Below are positions 25,789 through 34,981 of a DNA stretch of 64,000 nt, in pieces. Under the pieces are notes generated by a model. That model had not been told where the DNA came from and searched no databases. It was given only the letters and a program-made list of their open reading frames with translations. Position 1 is the first letter of the stretch, and each line of letters starts with the position of its first letter. The position numbers and the translations under genes are program-made. Location: NCBI RefSeq assembly GCF_015461845.1, contig NZ_JACOPW010000003.1, positions 795,115 through 859,114 of the forward strand, written 5' to 3'. The DNA is from Pseudomonas mucoides. Its GTDB lineage: Bacteria; Pseudomonadota; Gammaproteobacteria; Pseudomonadales; Pseudomonadaceae.

Positions 25789-26676
25789 TCAGAGCACGTA
25801 GACGAAAACAAACAACCCGATCCACACCACGTCCACGAAGTGCCAATACCAGCTCGCCGCCTCGAAACCGAACTGGTGCTCGTTATCGAAGTGTCCGCGC
25901 ATGATCCGCATCAGCATCACGAACAGGATGATGGTGCCGATGGTCACGTGGGCGCCGTGGAAACCGGTGAGCATGAAGAACGTCGCACCGTAGATGCCCG
26001 AACCCAGGGTCAGGCCCAGTTCGTGGTAGGCATGCATGTACTCTTCAGCCTGGAACCCGAGGAAACCACAGCCCAGCAACACGGTGATCGCCAGCCAGAT
26101 TTTCAGTGCGCCCCGATGACCCTTTTTCAAGGCGTGGTGGGCGATGGTCACGGTCACGCTGGAGCTCACCAGCAAGATAGTATTGAGCAGCGGCAGGCCC
26201 CACGGGCTGATGACTTCCTTGGGCGGAGGAAAGAGTTTCGGGTCCGGGGTGTGCAGCAGCGGCCAGGTGAACTGAAAGTTCGGCCAGAGCATGTGGGCGA
26301 TGCCTTTCGGGCCTTCGCCCCCGAGTGCGGGGCCTGAGATGTGCCGTACATAGAACAGCGCACCGAAGAAAGCGATGAAGAACATCACTTCCGAGAAGAT
26401 GAACCAGCTCATGCCCCAGCGGAAGGAACGGTCCATCTGCGCGCTGTACAAGCCGCCGCGACTCTCCTTGATCACCGTGCCGAACCAGCCGAACAGCATG
26501 TACGCCAGCAACAGGCCGCCGACGAAAAAGATCAGCGGGCCGTGGGATTCCGGGCGTGCGGCTTTCAGATCGTTGAACCAGGTGGCCAGGCCGAACACGG
26601 TGGTGAGCATGCCGAGCGTGGCGATGATCGGCCATTTGCTCTGGGCCGGTACGTAATAGTGTTCATGAGTTGCCAT
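25789..26676 (-). CDS. coxC: Cytochrome c oxidase subunit III
   Basis: Seven-helix subunit (295 aa) of the aa3/caa3 oxidase. Features: the MATHEHYYVPAQSKWP start, the conserved Glu-containing segment WFIFSEVMFFIAFFGALFY, and the C-terminal HGAHVTIGTIIL and WYWHFVDVVWIGLFVFVY blocks. It lies downstream of ctaG and coxA in the same direction and ends four bases from the facing DUF2909 gene. Confidence 0.97.
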   Translation of the reverse strand: MATHEHYYVPAQSKWPIIATLGMLTTVFGLATWFNDLKAARPESHGPLIFFVGGLLLAYMLFGWFGTVIKESRGGLYSAQMDRSFRWGMSWFIFSEVMFFIAFFGALFYVRHISGPALGGEGPKGIAHMLWPNFQFTWPLLHTPDPKLFPPPKEVISPWGLPLLNTILLVSSSVTVTIAHHALKKGHRGALKIWLAITVLLGCGFLGFQAEEYMHAYHELGLTLGSGIYGATFFMLTGFHGAHVTIGTIILFVMLMRIMRGHFDNEHQFGFEAASWYWHFVDVVWIGLFVFVYVL

Positions 26677-26709
26677 TTATTGTTCTCCTTATCGGGCACG
26701 CATTAGCGC

Positions 26710-27267
26710 CTAGCCACCGGTACTGGCGGCAACCGCCACGGGTGGATGGCGTGCGGTGATATCGAACAGCGTGTAAGACAGCGTCAGGTGCTTCACATCC
26801 TTGGGCATGTCACGGTCAACGATGAAACGTACCGGCATCTCGATCCGTTGACCGGGCTGCAGCACTTGCTGGGTAAAACAAAAACATTCGGTCTTGTGGA
26901 AGTATGCCGCCGCGGTGCTGGGCGCGATGCTCGGCACGGCCTGGGCGCTCATCGGCTTGTCGGTCGGGTTGTGCGCGATGAAAATCATCTCGTTCACCGC
27001 CCCCGGATGGGCCGTCAGCTCTTCACTCTTTGGATAGAAATCCCAGGGCATGTCAGCGGTGTTGGTCGACAGGAACTGCACGCGCACTTGGCGCGAAGTG
27101 TCGACCGTTTGCTCGCCCTCGTACTGCCCGGCCGTCTTGCCGTTAATGCCGAACGCCTTGCACATCACGTCGTAGATCGGCACCAGGGCAAACCCGAAGA
27201 CAAACATCGCCACCACCACCAGCAACAGGCGGGTGACCAGTTTTTTCATCGAAATCGAGTCAGCCAT
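26710..27267 (-). CDS. ctaG: Cytochrome c oxidase assembly protein CtaG (Cox11)
   Basis: Membrane-anchored copper chaperone (185 aa) that inserts CuB into subunit I. An N-terminal helix (about residues 10-30) is followed by the copper motif TECFCFTQQ in a beta-sandwich domain. The ATG at 27267 (MADSISMKKL) gives the usual length; the upstream in-frame extension runs into a REP element. Confidence 0.95.
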   Translation of the reverse strand: MADSISMKKLVTRLLLVVVAMFVFGFALVPIYDVMCKAFGINGKTAGQYEGEQTVDTSRQVRVQFLSTNTADMPWDFYPKSEELTAHPGAVNEMIFIAHNPTDKPMSAQAVPSIAPSTAAAYFHKTECFCFTQQVLQPGQRIEMPVRFIVDRDMPKDVKHLTLSYTLFDITARHPPVAVAASTGG

Positions 27268-27290
27268 GGTGTAAGCCCTCAACACCGAAC

Positions 27291-27373
27291 CCTGTGGGAG
27301 CGAGCTGGCTCGCGATAGCGGCGTATCTGGCACACCGCGTCGCCTGAATCGCGCGCAGGCTCACGCCTACAAG
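27291..27373. repeat. Degenerate REP pair inside the cox operon
   Basis: CCTGTGGGAGCGAGCTGGCTCGCGAT is followed 30 bases later by an imperfect inverse of the other family (ATCGCGCGCAGGCTCACGCCTACAAGGG). It lies between coxA and ctaG, within what should be one transcript, and might modulate relative mRNA stability. Confidence 0.7.
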
Positions 27374-27384
27374 GGACAGGGTGT

Positions 27385-28971
27385 TCATTTCACTTCCGGC
27401 GGCGTGGTGAAGGTGTGATACGGCGCCGGTGACGGAATACTCCACTCCAGGCCTTCCGCGCCATCCCACGGTTTGGCCGGTGCTGGCGGGCCGCCGCGAA
27501 TGGTCTTGATCACGATGAACAGGAAGAAGATCTGCGTCGCACCGAACATGAACGCGCCAATCGAGGAGACCATGTTGAAGTCGGCAAATTGCAGGTTGTA
27601 ATCAGGAATCCGCCGCGGCATGCCCGCCAGCCCCACGAAGTGCATCGGGAAGAACGCCATGTTCATGCCGATGAACGAGAGCCAGAAATGCAGCTTGCCG
27701 AGGGTTTCGTCGTACATGTGGCCGGTCCACTTCGGCATCCAGTAATAGGCCGAGGCGAAAATCCCGAAGATCGCCCCGGGCACCAGTACGTAGTGGAAAT
27801 GCGCGACCACGAAGTAGGTGTCCTGGTACTGGAAGTCCGCCGGGGCGATGGCCAGCATCAACCCGGAGAACCCACCAATGGAGAACAGGATCACGAACGC
27901 CACCGCAAACAGCATCGGCGTCTCGAAGGTCAGCGAGCCTTGCCACATGGTGCTGGCCCAGTTGAACACCTTCACCCCGGTCGGCACCGCGATCAGCAGC
28001 GTGGCGTACATGAAGAACAACTCGCCGACCAGCGGAATGCCGACCACAAACATGTGGTGCGCCCAGACGATGAACGACAGGAACGCGATGCTCGCCGTCG
28101 CATAGACCATCGAGGTGTAGCCGAACAGCGGTTTGCGCGAGAAGGTCGGGATGATCGAACTGACGGCACCGAAGGCCGGCAGGATCATGATGTACACCTC
28201 GGGGTGGCCGAAGAACCAGAACACGTGCTGGAACAACACCGGATCACCGCCACCGGCGGCACTGAAGAAACTGGTGCCGAAGTGGATGTCCATCAGCATC
28301 ATCGTCACGCACCCGGCCAGTACCGGCATCACCGCAATCAGCAGGAACGCGGTGATCAGCCAGGTCCAGACGAACAGCGGCATTTTCATCAGCGTCATGC
28401 CGGGGGCGCGCAGGTTGAGGATGGTCGCGATCACGTTGATCGCGCCCATGATCGAACTGATCCCCATCAAGTGGATGGCGAAGATGAAGAACGTCACGCT
28501 TTCCGGTGCGTAGGTCGTGGACAGCGGGGCGTAGAACGTCCAGCCGAAGTTCGGACCGCCACCGGGGGTAAACAGGGTCGACACCAACAGGATGAACGCC
28601 GCGGGCAGCAGCCAGAAGCTGAAGTTGTTCATCCGTGGCAGGGCCATGTCCGGCGCGCCGATCATCAACGGGATCATCCAGTTGGCGAGGCCGACGAAGG
28701 CCGGCATCACCGCACCGAAGACCATCACCAGGCCGTGCATGGTGGTCATCTGGTTGAAGAACGCCGGCTCGACGATTTGCAGTCCCGGCTGGAACAGTTC
28801 GGCGCGAATCACCATCGCGAACGAGCCGCCCAGCAGGAACATGGTGAACGCAAACCACAGGTACAACGTGCCAATGTCTTTGTGATTGGTGGTCAGCACC
28901 CAACGCATCAGGCCTTTGGCGGGGCCGTGGGCGTGGTCGGCGTGACCGTGGTCATCGATAACAGCGCTCAT
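27385..28971 (-). CDS. coxA: Cytochrome c oxidase subunit I
   Basis: Heme-copper catalytic subunit (528 aa, 12 helices) reducing oxygen to water with proton pumping. Landmarks: the K/D-channel residue run in FFGHPEVYIMILPAFG (CuB His and cross-linked Tyr), the His pair in VWAHHMFVVG, and FVVAHFHYVLVPGAIFG (heme a/a3 ligands). The N-terminus is His-rich (DDHGHADHAHG), which is common in pseudomonads. It follows coxB by 82 bases. Confidence 0.98.
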   Translation of the reverse strand: MSAVIDDHGHADHAHGPAKGLMRWVLTTNHKDIGTLYLWFAFTMFLLGGSFAMVIRAELFQPGLQIVEPAFFNQMTTMHGLVMVFGAVMPAFVGLANWMIPLMIGAPDMALPRMNNFSFWLLPAAFILLVSTLFTPGGGPNFGWTFYAPLSTTYAPESVTFFIFAIHLMGISSIMGAINVIATILNLRAPGMTLMKMPLFVWTWLITAFLLIAVMPVLAGCVTMMLMDIHFGTSFFSAAGGGDPVLFQHVFWFFGHPEVYIMILPAFGAVSSIIPTFSRKPLFGYTSMVYATASIAFLSFIVWAHHMFVVGIPLVGELFFMYATLLIAVPTGVKVFNWASTMWQGSLTFETPMLFAVAFVILFSIGGFSGLMLAIAPADFQYQDTYFVVAHFHYVLVPGAIFGIFASAYYWMPKWTGHMYDETLGKLHFWLSFIGMNMAFFPMHFVGLAGMPRRIPDYNLQFADFNMVSSIGAFMFGATQIFFLFIVIKTIRGGPPAPAKPWDGAEGLEWSIPSPAPYHTFTTPPEVK

Positions 28972-29053
28972 GGCCTGTCTCCTGCAAACAGATGGGCTGG
29001 GCAGGCCGGGGCGCGCTGCCCCGACCAGTTCCTTACACGCGCAATAGACCGGG

Positions 29054-30181
29054 TCATTTGCTTTCCGCCTGTTTCAGCTCCAACACTTCTTTAGGAGTGA
29101 CCATGTCGCCTTTGTTGTTGCCCCAGGCGTTACGTTCGTAGGTCACGACCGCCGCGATATCGACTTCCGAGAGCTGCTTGCCGAACGCCGCCATGGCGGT
29201 GCCGGGTTTACCGTGGAACACCAGGCTCAGGTGGCCCTCTTTCGGTCCGGTGGCGATTTTCGAGCCCTTGAGCGCCGGGAACATCGGCGGCAGGCCCTGA
29301 CCTTCGGCCTGGTGACAGGCGACGCAGGTGGTGTGATAGATCTTGTCGCCGCGCTCCTTGAGCTCGTCGAGGGTCCATTCCTTGCTGGTCAGCTCTTTGA
29401 GTTGCAGGGCTTCAGCCTTGCGGTCAGCGAGCCATTTTTCGTAATCGGCCTTTTCCTTGACCTCGACCACAATCGGCATGAAGCCGTGGTCCTTGCCGCA
29501 CAACTCGGCGCATTGGCCGCGGTAGATGCCGGGCTTGTCGATACGGGTCCAGGCTTCGTTGACGAACCCCGGGATCGCATCGCGCTTGACCGCGAAGGCC
29601 GGGACCCACCAGGAGTGGATGACGTCGGCGGAGGTCACCAGGAAGCGCACCTTCGCGCCGATCGGCAACACCAGCGGCTTGTCGACCTCGAGCAAGTAGT
29701 GCTCGCCCTTGGTTTCCTTGTTGTGGATCTGGTCGGCGGGGGTGGTCAGGTTGCTGAAAAACTCAACGTCCTGGCCCAGGTACTTGTAATGCCACTTCCA
29801 CTGATAGCCGGTGATCTGGATGTCGATATCCGGCTCACTGGCGTCATACATCTTGATCAGGGTGGCCGTCGCAGGAACCGCCATGGCCACCAGGATCAGG
29901 AAGGGCACGATGGTCCATAGAATTTCGACGGTGGTGCTTTCATGAAATTTTGCGGCCACCTGCCCGGTCGAGCGGCGGTGGACCATCATCGACCAGAACA
30001 TGGCGCCGAAGACGATGATGCCGATCACTACACAGATCCAGAAAATGGTCATGTGCAGGTCAAATACTGCGTGACTGATTTCAGTCGCTCCCGGCGCCAT
30101 ATTCACAGTCCAGGCGGCTTGCGCCTGACTGAAAATCGACCACAACAGGAGGCCCATCCAGACGTGTGGATGTCGCATCAT
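29054..30181 (-). CDS. coxB: Cytochrome c oxidase subunit II with fused cytochrome c (caa3 type)
   Basis: Receives electrons at CuA and passes them to heme a. The 375-aa precursor has a signal peptide, two helices (about residues 45-65 and 90-110) and the CuA domain with HSWWVPAF and QCAELCGKDHGFM. A C-terminal class I cytochrome c domain (about 280-365) has TCVACHQAEGQG and a distal Met in GTAMAAFG. This fusion makes the enzyme a caa3-type oxidase. It is the first gene of the cox operon. The copper ligands and heme motif are complete. Confidence 0.97.
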   Translation of the reverse strand: MMRHPHVWMGLLLWSIFSQAQAAWTVNMAPGATEISHAVFDLHMTIFWICVVIGIIVFGAMFWSMMVHRRSTGQVAAKFHESTTVEILWTIVPFLILVAMAVPATATLIKMYDASEPDIDIQITGYQWKWHYKYLGQDVEFFSNLTTPADQIHNKETKGEHYLLEVDKPLVLPIGAKVRFLVTSADVIHSWWVPAFAVKRDAIPGFVNEAWTRIDKPGIYRGQCAELCGKDHGFMPIVVEVKEKADYEKWLADRKAEALQLKELTSKEWTLDELKERGDKIYHTTCVACHQAEGQGLPPMFPALKGSKIATGPKEGHLSLVFHGKPGTAMAAFGKQLSEVDIAAVVTYERNAWGNNKGDMVTPKEVLELKQAESK

Positions 30182-30553
30182 TGCGGGTTCCCCTTATCGT
30201 TCTTGTTATCCCGCCGGCTTTCACCTGCGGCAAGGGAGCGGCTTTTTCAGACTACGAACTTGAATCGCCGGGCCTTGCTGCGTGTGCAGTCGGGCGTCAT
30301 CAGCTAACTCCATTTCCAACCCGAGTATAGACAGCGACTGCGACCTCGCAATGTGATGGCGTAAATGATCTGAAACAGCTGGGACTTGCGTTCAAGGTCA
30401 CGAATGGAGAAGGATGCAGACGAGTGGTGGCAAATCGATATAACGGAGGCGTCTCAAGGATGAAACAATTATGACAAATGCGTCTTAGCATTTTTCATAA
30501 GGCAGCTAAGTTATGTCTTCCCTATTTCATTGCCTTTGTTTCCTGGAGTTTTC
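30182..30553. promoter_or_regulatory. Divergent intergenic region, cox promoter candidate
   Basis: 372 bases without a gene between coxB (minus) and an unknown gene (plus). On the minus strand TTGCGA (30351-30346), 16 bases and TATACT (30329-30324) form a plausible housekeeping-type promoter for the cox operon, with a 140-base leader. For the plus-strand gene I see only the RBS CTGGAG at 30545. No repeat or terminator was found. Confidence 0.35.
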
Positions 30554-31204
30554 ATGAACACCGCCGCATTGCGCGAGCAGATCCAAAAAGCCCAAACACA
30601 TGAAGCCGAGACCGGCCTGCTGACGCGTCAGCTGGAAAGCAAACTGCCTCATCTGCATCCTGCCATCCAATTGCCTGAGGCGGACGCCAATGGCGTACTG
30701 ACACGTTTTGTCGCCGCCTACATCGACGAAGTACCTGATCTGCTGGAAGCAGCCAATGAAGTGGCCAGGGAAGCCGGTATCGAGTCACAGATCAAGCCGG
30801 TGCTGAACATTGCCGAACAGTACTTCCTTCAGCCGCCGGACATCATGAACGGTCACGTCGGGCTCGACAGCCTGCTGGATGAAGCCTATCTGGCACACCG
30901 TTTTGTCGAAGAGGTCAATGACCTGTACATCAAGCATCTGGGCCAGCCATTGATCCCCTTGGACATGACTGTCGCCAACCTGATTGCCCACCAATTGATC
31001 GGTGAGGCGTTTGCCAACCAACTGGACGAAGTGGTGCATCACGCCCTGGACGAGATGCTCGACGACCAGAGCTTTGCCTTGGAATCGGTGGAAGCGTACC
31101 GCGAGAAACTCAGCAGCCCGGATACCGGTGCCGCGTGGAAACGCTGGCCGTGCATGTCGCGCCGCTTGGGCGTAGGCCTGGAGCTGGATCAGCCGGCGAT
31201 TTGA
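30554..31204 (+). CDS. Conserved Pseudomonas protein of unknown function (PA0104-like)
   Basis: A 216-aa soluble, acidic, mostly helical protein with no signal peptide, membrane helix or metal motif. Recognisable stretches include VAAYIDEVPDLLEAANEVA, IKPVLNIAEQYFL and LDEVVHHALDEMLDDQSFALES. I do not recognise a domain. The start at 30554 follows CCTGGAG at eight bases; an upstream in-frame ATG lacks this. It sits between the cox operon and the SulP/carbonic anhydrase pair, as a similar gene does in P. aeruginosa, so the position is conserved although the role is not known. Confidence 0.75.
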   Translation: MNTAALREQIQKAQTHEAETGLLTRQLESKLPHLHPAIQLPEADANGVLTRFVAAYIDEVPDLLEAANEVAREAGIESQIKPVLNIAEQYFLQPPDIMNGHVGLDSLLDEAYLAHRFVEEVNDLYIKHLGQPLIPLDMTVANLIAHQLIGEAFANQLDEVVHHALDEMLDDQSFALESVEAYREKLSSPDTGAAWKRWPCMSRRLGVGLELDQPAI

Positions 31205-31216
31205 TTCAACACAAAA

Positions 31217-31310
31217 CCTGTGGGAGCGAGCTTGCTCGCGATTGCGGTGGGTCAGCCAACATTCATGTTGGATGATCTGGCCCCATCGCGAGCAAGCTTG
31301 CTCCCACAGG
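31217..31310. repeat. REP pair (BIME)
   Basis: Inverted copies CCTGTGGGAGCGAGCTTGCT and AGCAAGCTTGCTCCCACAGG are separated by about 50 bases, between the convergent unknown gene and sulP. Confidence 0.88.
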
Positions 31311-31315
31311 GTTAT

Positions 31316-32842
31316 TTATCCGGCAGCACCTACGCCGGATGTAGTGCGCAACCGCCCCTCCAACCTGCGCTTCAACCCTCGCGCTTCAATCAGCAGCGTC
31401 GAACCCTTGGCTGCATTCGCCCGCCCCCATTCCTCCAGCAACTCCAGGCACGAGTGATCGATGTAGCTCAGGTTATTGAGCGGCACATGCACCGTCGCAC
31501 CGGCGGGAATGGTGCCCAGCACCTGGGTCAAGGCTGGCACCTTGAGAAAGGTCGCGGCGCCAGTCAGCCGCAACTCCATTTCTCCATCCGCCGGCAGGTC
31601 GATCAGGCTGATTTTCAACCGTGAAGCCTTCCACGCCAGTTTCGCCAGCGTCAGGCCGAAGCCAATCAACACACCCGTGAGCAAGTCAGTAAAGATGATT
31701 GCCAGCGCAGTCGCCGCGTAGGTGAACATCGGCATCCGACCATAACGGCCCAAGCCTCGAAAGGCCTTGAGATCGACCAGTTTGAAGCCGGTGTAAACCA
31801 GCACACCCGCCAGGCTCGCTACCGGAATGCTCTGCAGCACGCTCGACAGCAACAACACGAACGCCAGCAGCCACAAACCGTGGAAGATCGCCGACAGTCG
31901 CGTGGTAGCACCGGCCTGCACGTTGGCCGAACTGCGCACGATCACGCCCGTCATCGGCAATGCACCCAATAAACCGCAGAGCATGTTACCCACGCCTTGC
32001 GCCGACAATTCCCGGTCGAAATCGGATCGTTGACCGCTGTGCATGCGGTCTACCGCAGCGGCCGACAGCAGGGTTTCGGCGCTGGCGATAAACGCTACGG
32101 CGAACGCGGCGACCAACAACGTCGGGTCCGCCAGATTGAGCAAGTCGGCGGGTTTCAGCCAATCGATGGCCTCGGCCAGGTTGGCGGGGACTTCCACGCG
32201 TTTGACCTGCAGCGCGAGCATCAGGCTGGCGACCGTCGCCATCCCTACGCCCAGCAGCGCACCTGGAACGAAGCGCAACGAATGAGGCCGGAATTTTTCC
32301 CACAACCACATCACCGCCATCGTCGACAGCCCGAGCAACCCGGCTTGCCAGCCGAGCGACGGCAGGGCTTGCATCACCGCGGCTGGAAAGGCCGCCAGGT
32401 TATCCAGCCCGGAAGGCTTGGGCACCCCGTCGAGCATGACGTGCACCTGCGACAGCACAATCAGCACGCCAATCCCGGCGAGCATGCCGTATACCACCGC
32501 TGGCGCCGTGACCCGAAACCAGCAGCCGAGCCTCAGGCGCCCGGCCACCAATTGCAGGAACCCCGCCAAAAGCAGAATGGGGCCGAGCATGGCGACGCCG
32601 TGCTGGCGAACCAGTTCAAACACCAGAACCGCCAAGCCCGCCGCCGGGCCGCTGACTTGCAGCGGAGAGCCGGCCAGCCAGCCCACGACCAGGCCGCCGA
32701 TGATCCCGGTGATCAAGCCCTTGGCGGGCGGTAATCCTGAAGCGATGGCGATGCCCATGCATAGGGGCAGGGCGACCAGAAACACAACCACCGAGGCCAG
32801 CAGCTCCCGAGGCAAAACAGCTTTCAGTTGCGCAGCACGCAT
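31316..32842 (-). CDS. SulP family anion transporter
   Basis: Membrane transporter (508 aa) of the SulP/SLC26 family, with 12 to 14 predicted segments and a C-terminal STAS domain (about residues 410-500, with VHVPLNNLSYIDHSCLELLEEW). The family motif region GLPPAKGLITGIIGGLVVGWLAG is present near the N-terminus. Family members carry sulfate, bicarbonate or dicarboxylates. The adjacent beta carbonic anhydrase, 88 bases upstream on the same strand, favours bicarbonate transport here, an inference from context that also holds for many SulP-carbonic anhydrase pairs. Confidence 0.92.
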   Translation of the reverse strand: MRAAQLKAVLPRELLASVVVFLVALPLCMGIAIASGLPPAKGLITGIIGGLVVGWLAGSPLQVSGPAAGLAVLVFELVRQHGVAMLGPILLLAGFLQLVAGRLRLGCWFRVTAPAVVYGMLAGIGVLIVLSQVHVMLDGVPKPSGLDNLAAFPAAVMQALPSLGWQAGLLGLSTMAVMWLWEKFRPHSLRFVPGALLGVGMATVASLMLALQVKRVEVPANLAEAIDWLKPADLLNLADPTLLVAAFAVAFIASAETLLSAAAVDRMHSGQRSDFDRELSAQGVGNMLCGLLGALPMTGVIVRSSANVQAGATTRLSAIFHGLWLLAFVLLLSSVLQSIPVASLAGVLVYTGFKLVDLKAFRGLGRYGRMPMFTYAATALAIIFTDLLTGVLIGFGLTLAKLAWKASRLKISLIDLPADGEMELRLTGAATFLKVPALTQVLGTIPAGATVHVPLNNLSYIDHSCLELLEEWGRANAAKGSTLLIEARGLKRRLEGRLRTTSGVGAAG

Positions 32843-32930
32843 AGTGAAGCTCCCGACATTTTTCAGGCATGGCGAAGCCGGGCTGCTAAATCAGCAGCCT
32901 CGACTCAACCACACGGGGATTTAGGAGGTG

Positions 32931-33662
32931 TTAGAAACGCGCTTTGGGCGTTGCCACCGGAATCGGATGGCTGCCATCGAGCGGCAGGAAACACCCCTGG
33001 TCCGCGTCGTAAGCTTTGATTTCGCTGGTTTCGATGCTGTAGACCCAGCCATGGATAAACAGCTGACCGTTGGCCATGCGCGAGGCCACCGATGGATGCG
33101 TGCGTAAATGCTGTAGCTGAGCGATCACATTCTCTTCGGTGAGGATGTGCATGCTTTCGTTTTCATCAGCGCAATGACAATTTTCCTGGACCATGGTTTT
33201 TGCCACTTCGGCATGACGCAACCAGGCTTTGACCGTCGGCATCTTTTCCAGGCTCTGCGGATTGAGTACCGCGCGCATCGCGCCGCAGTCGGAGTGCCCG
33301 CAAATGATGATGTGTTGCACACCGAGGGCGAGAACCGCGTACTCGATGGCGGTGGAAACACCGCCGTTCATTTGCCCGTAAGGTGGCACAACGTTGCCGA
33401 CGTTACGGGTCACGAACAGATCGCCGGGGGCGCTTTGTGTGATCAGTTCAGGAACGATGCGCGAGTCGGCGCAGGCGATGAACATCGCCCGGGGGCTTTG
33501 GGCCGTGGCGAGTTTTTTGAAGAGCTCTTCCTGCTGTGGAAAGACCTCGTGATGGAAATGCAAAAAGCCGTCAACGATGTGCTGCAGCGCTGCATCGGCG
33601 GTTTCCGCCTCGGGTTGGGCTGAAGCCGACGCAGCCAACGGCTGTTTATCCTTGTCACTCAT
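32931..33662 (-). CDS. Beta-class carbonic anhydrase
   Basis: Interconverts CO2 and bicarbonate. The 243-aa protein has the zinc site Cys in FIACADSRI (with catalytic Asp/Arg), and His and Cys in IICGHSDCGAM. The TRNVGNVVPPYG and GVSTAIEYAVLALG blocks are also present. The N-terminal 30 residues are Ala/Glu-rich and low complexity, longer than in E. coli Can. It lies just upstream of the SulP transporter in the same orientation and probably works with it in bicarbonate supply. Confidence 0.95.
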   Translation of the reverse strand: MSDKDKQPLAASASAQPEAETADAALQHIVDGFLHFHHEVFPQQEELFKKLATAQSPRAMFIACADSRIVPELITQSAPGDLFVTRNVGNVVPPYGQMNGGVSTAIEYAVLALGVQHIIICGHSDCGAMRAVLNPQSLEKMPTVKAWLRHAEVAKTMVQENCHCADENESMHILTEENVIAQLQHLRTHPSVASRMANGQLFIHGWVYSIETSEIKAYDADQGCFLPLDGSHPIPVATPKARF

Positions 33663-33836
33663 GAATTCATCCTCATAGACGGAGCCAGGAAAGTGTCCCG
33701 TTTTGTCCGGTGTGAAGCCAGTGGCTGTTTAAAAAACATTCAGGTCGCAAAATCCGACCCGTCAGTCACTCGATGAACAAGGTAGCGGTCGAAACTTAAC
33801 TCAAACTGAATCAAGCGCTCTAGAACGTGTGTTCCA

Positions 33837-33855
33837 GGTCACAAAAAATGTGACC
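33837..33855. other. Inverted repeat upstream of the carbonic anhydrase gene
   Basis: GGTCACAAAAAATGTGACC: six-base arms around a seven-base A-rich spacer, 175 bases upstream of the carbonic anhydrase start and 52 bases past the radical SAM gene end. It could be a protein-binding site or a hairpin; no T-run follows. Confidence 0.35.
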
Positions 33856-33906
33856 GGCCTGAGTGGGCTGTTCGTTTCCCACTACTCAACCATAGGTCAA
33901 TTGTCC

Positions 33907-34965
33907 TCAAATCAATGACATCTGGCGACCCGGCGGACAGAAGGCTTCACAATCCAGATCGAAACCTTCCCGGCGATTGAGCCCCAGGCGTTTGACGGTT
34001 TTGGCAAACCGTTGCGCGAGCAGGTCGGCGAATGGTCCTTCACCGCGCATCCGGGAGCCAAATCGGCTGTCATAGAGTTCCCCGCCACGGCTCTGGCGGA
34101 TCAGGCTCAACACATGGGCGGCACGCTGCGGATAGTGGGCCGCCAGCCATTCTTCAAACAGCGGCGCAACTTCCAGTGGCAGGCGCAACATCATATAGGC
34201 CGCACTCTGCGCACCGGCAGCATGGGCCTCGGTCAGCAGGCTCTCGAGTTCGCTGTCGTTGATCATCGGAATCATCGGCGAGCACAACACACCAACCGGA
34301 ATACCCGCTTCACGCATCACGCGGATCGCCCGTAACCGGGCCTTGGGTGCGGCGGCGCGCGGTTCGAGGATGCGTTTGAGTTCATCGTCCAGCGTGGTGA
34401 GGCTGATCATCACCGCGACCAGTCGCTGGCTGGCGAGTTCGGCCAGCAGGTCCAGGTCACGAAGAATCAGCGAGCCTTTGGTGATGATCGTCACCGGATG
34501 ACGGTAACGCAGCAGCACTTCGAGGGTATTACGGGTGATTTTGTGCTCGCGCTCGATGGGCTGATATGGATCGGTGTTGGAACCCAGGTTGATCGGCGCA
34601 CATTGATAGCCGCGTTTGCTCAGCTGTTCTTCCAGCACCTCTGCGGCGTTGGTCTTGGCGATCAGTTTGGTTTCGAAATCCAGCCCCGGCGACATGTCCC
34701 AATAGGCGTGACTTGGACGCGCATAGCAATAGATGCAGCCATGTTCGCAACCGCGATAGGGATTGATCGAGCGATCGAAGGGCAAGTCCGGCGAGTTATT
34801 GCGGGTAATGATGGTTTTCGCCGTTTCGATGCGCACCTCGGTGCCTTGGGTGACCGGCGCTTCCTGATACCAGCCGTCATCCTCGACCACCGAACGATTC
34901 GGCGCGAAGCGGTTGTGCGGGTTGGTGGCGGTGCCGCGACCGCGAGGTGGCAAAGGGGTAGCCAT
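33907..34965 (-). CDS. PA0069-family radical SAM protein (SplB-like)
   Basis: A 352-aa radical S-adenosylmethionine enzyme. The iron-sulfur motif is GCEHGCIYCYARPSHAYWD (CxxxCxxC) at about residue 70-77. The chain resembles the spore photoproduct lyase-related family (LDFETKLIAK, GSNTDPYQPIE, TIITKGSLILRDLDLL). Substrate unknown. The ATG at 34965 has AAGGA at eight bases; a TTG six bases earlier is too close to the RBS. A LexA box lies 17-32 bases upstream, which implies SOS induction, and PA0069 is among the LexA-controlled genes I recall for P. aeruginosa. A DNA-damage role is therefore plausible but not shown. Confidence 0.9.
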   Translation of the reverse strand: MATPLPPRGRGTATNPHNRFAPNRSVVEDDGWYQEAPVTQGTEVRIETAKTIITRNNSPDLPFDRSINPYRGCEHGCIYCYARPSHAYWDMSPGLDFETKLIAKTNAAEVLEEQLSKRGYQCAPINLGSNTDPYQPIEREHKITRNTLEVLLRYRHPVTIITKGSLILRDLDLLAELASQRLVAVMISLTTLDDELKRILEPRAAAPKARLRAIRVMREAGIPVGVLCSPMIPMINDSELESLLTEAHAAGAQSAAYMMLRLPLEVAPLFEEWLAAHYPQRAAHVLSLIRQSRGGELYDSRFGSRMRGEGPFADLLAQRFAKTVKRLGLNRREGFDLDCEAFCPPGRQMSLI

Positions 34966-34981
34966 CGACAAGATCCTTTAG

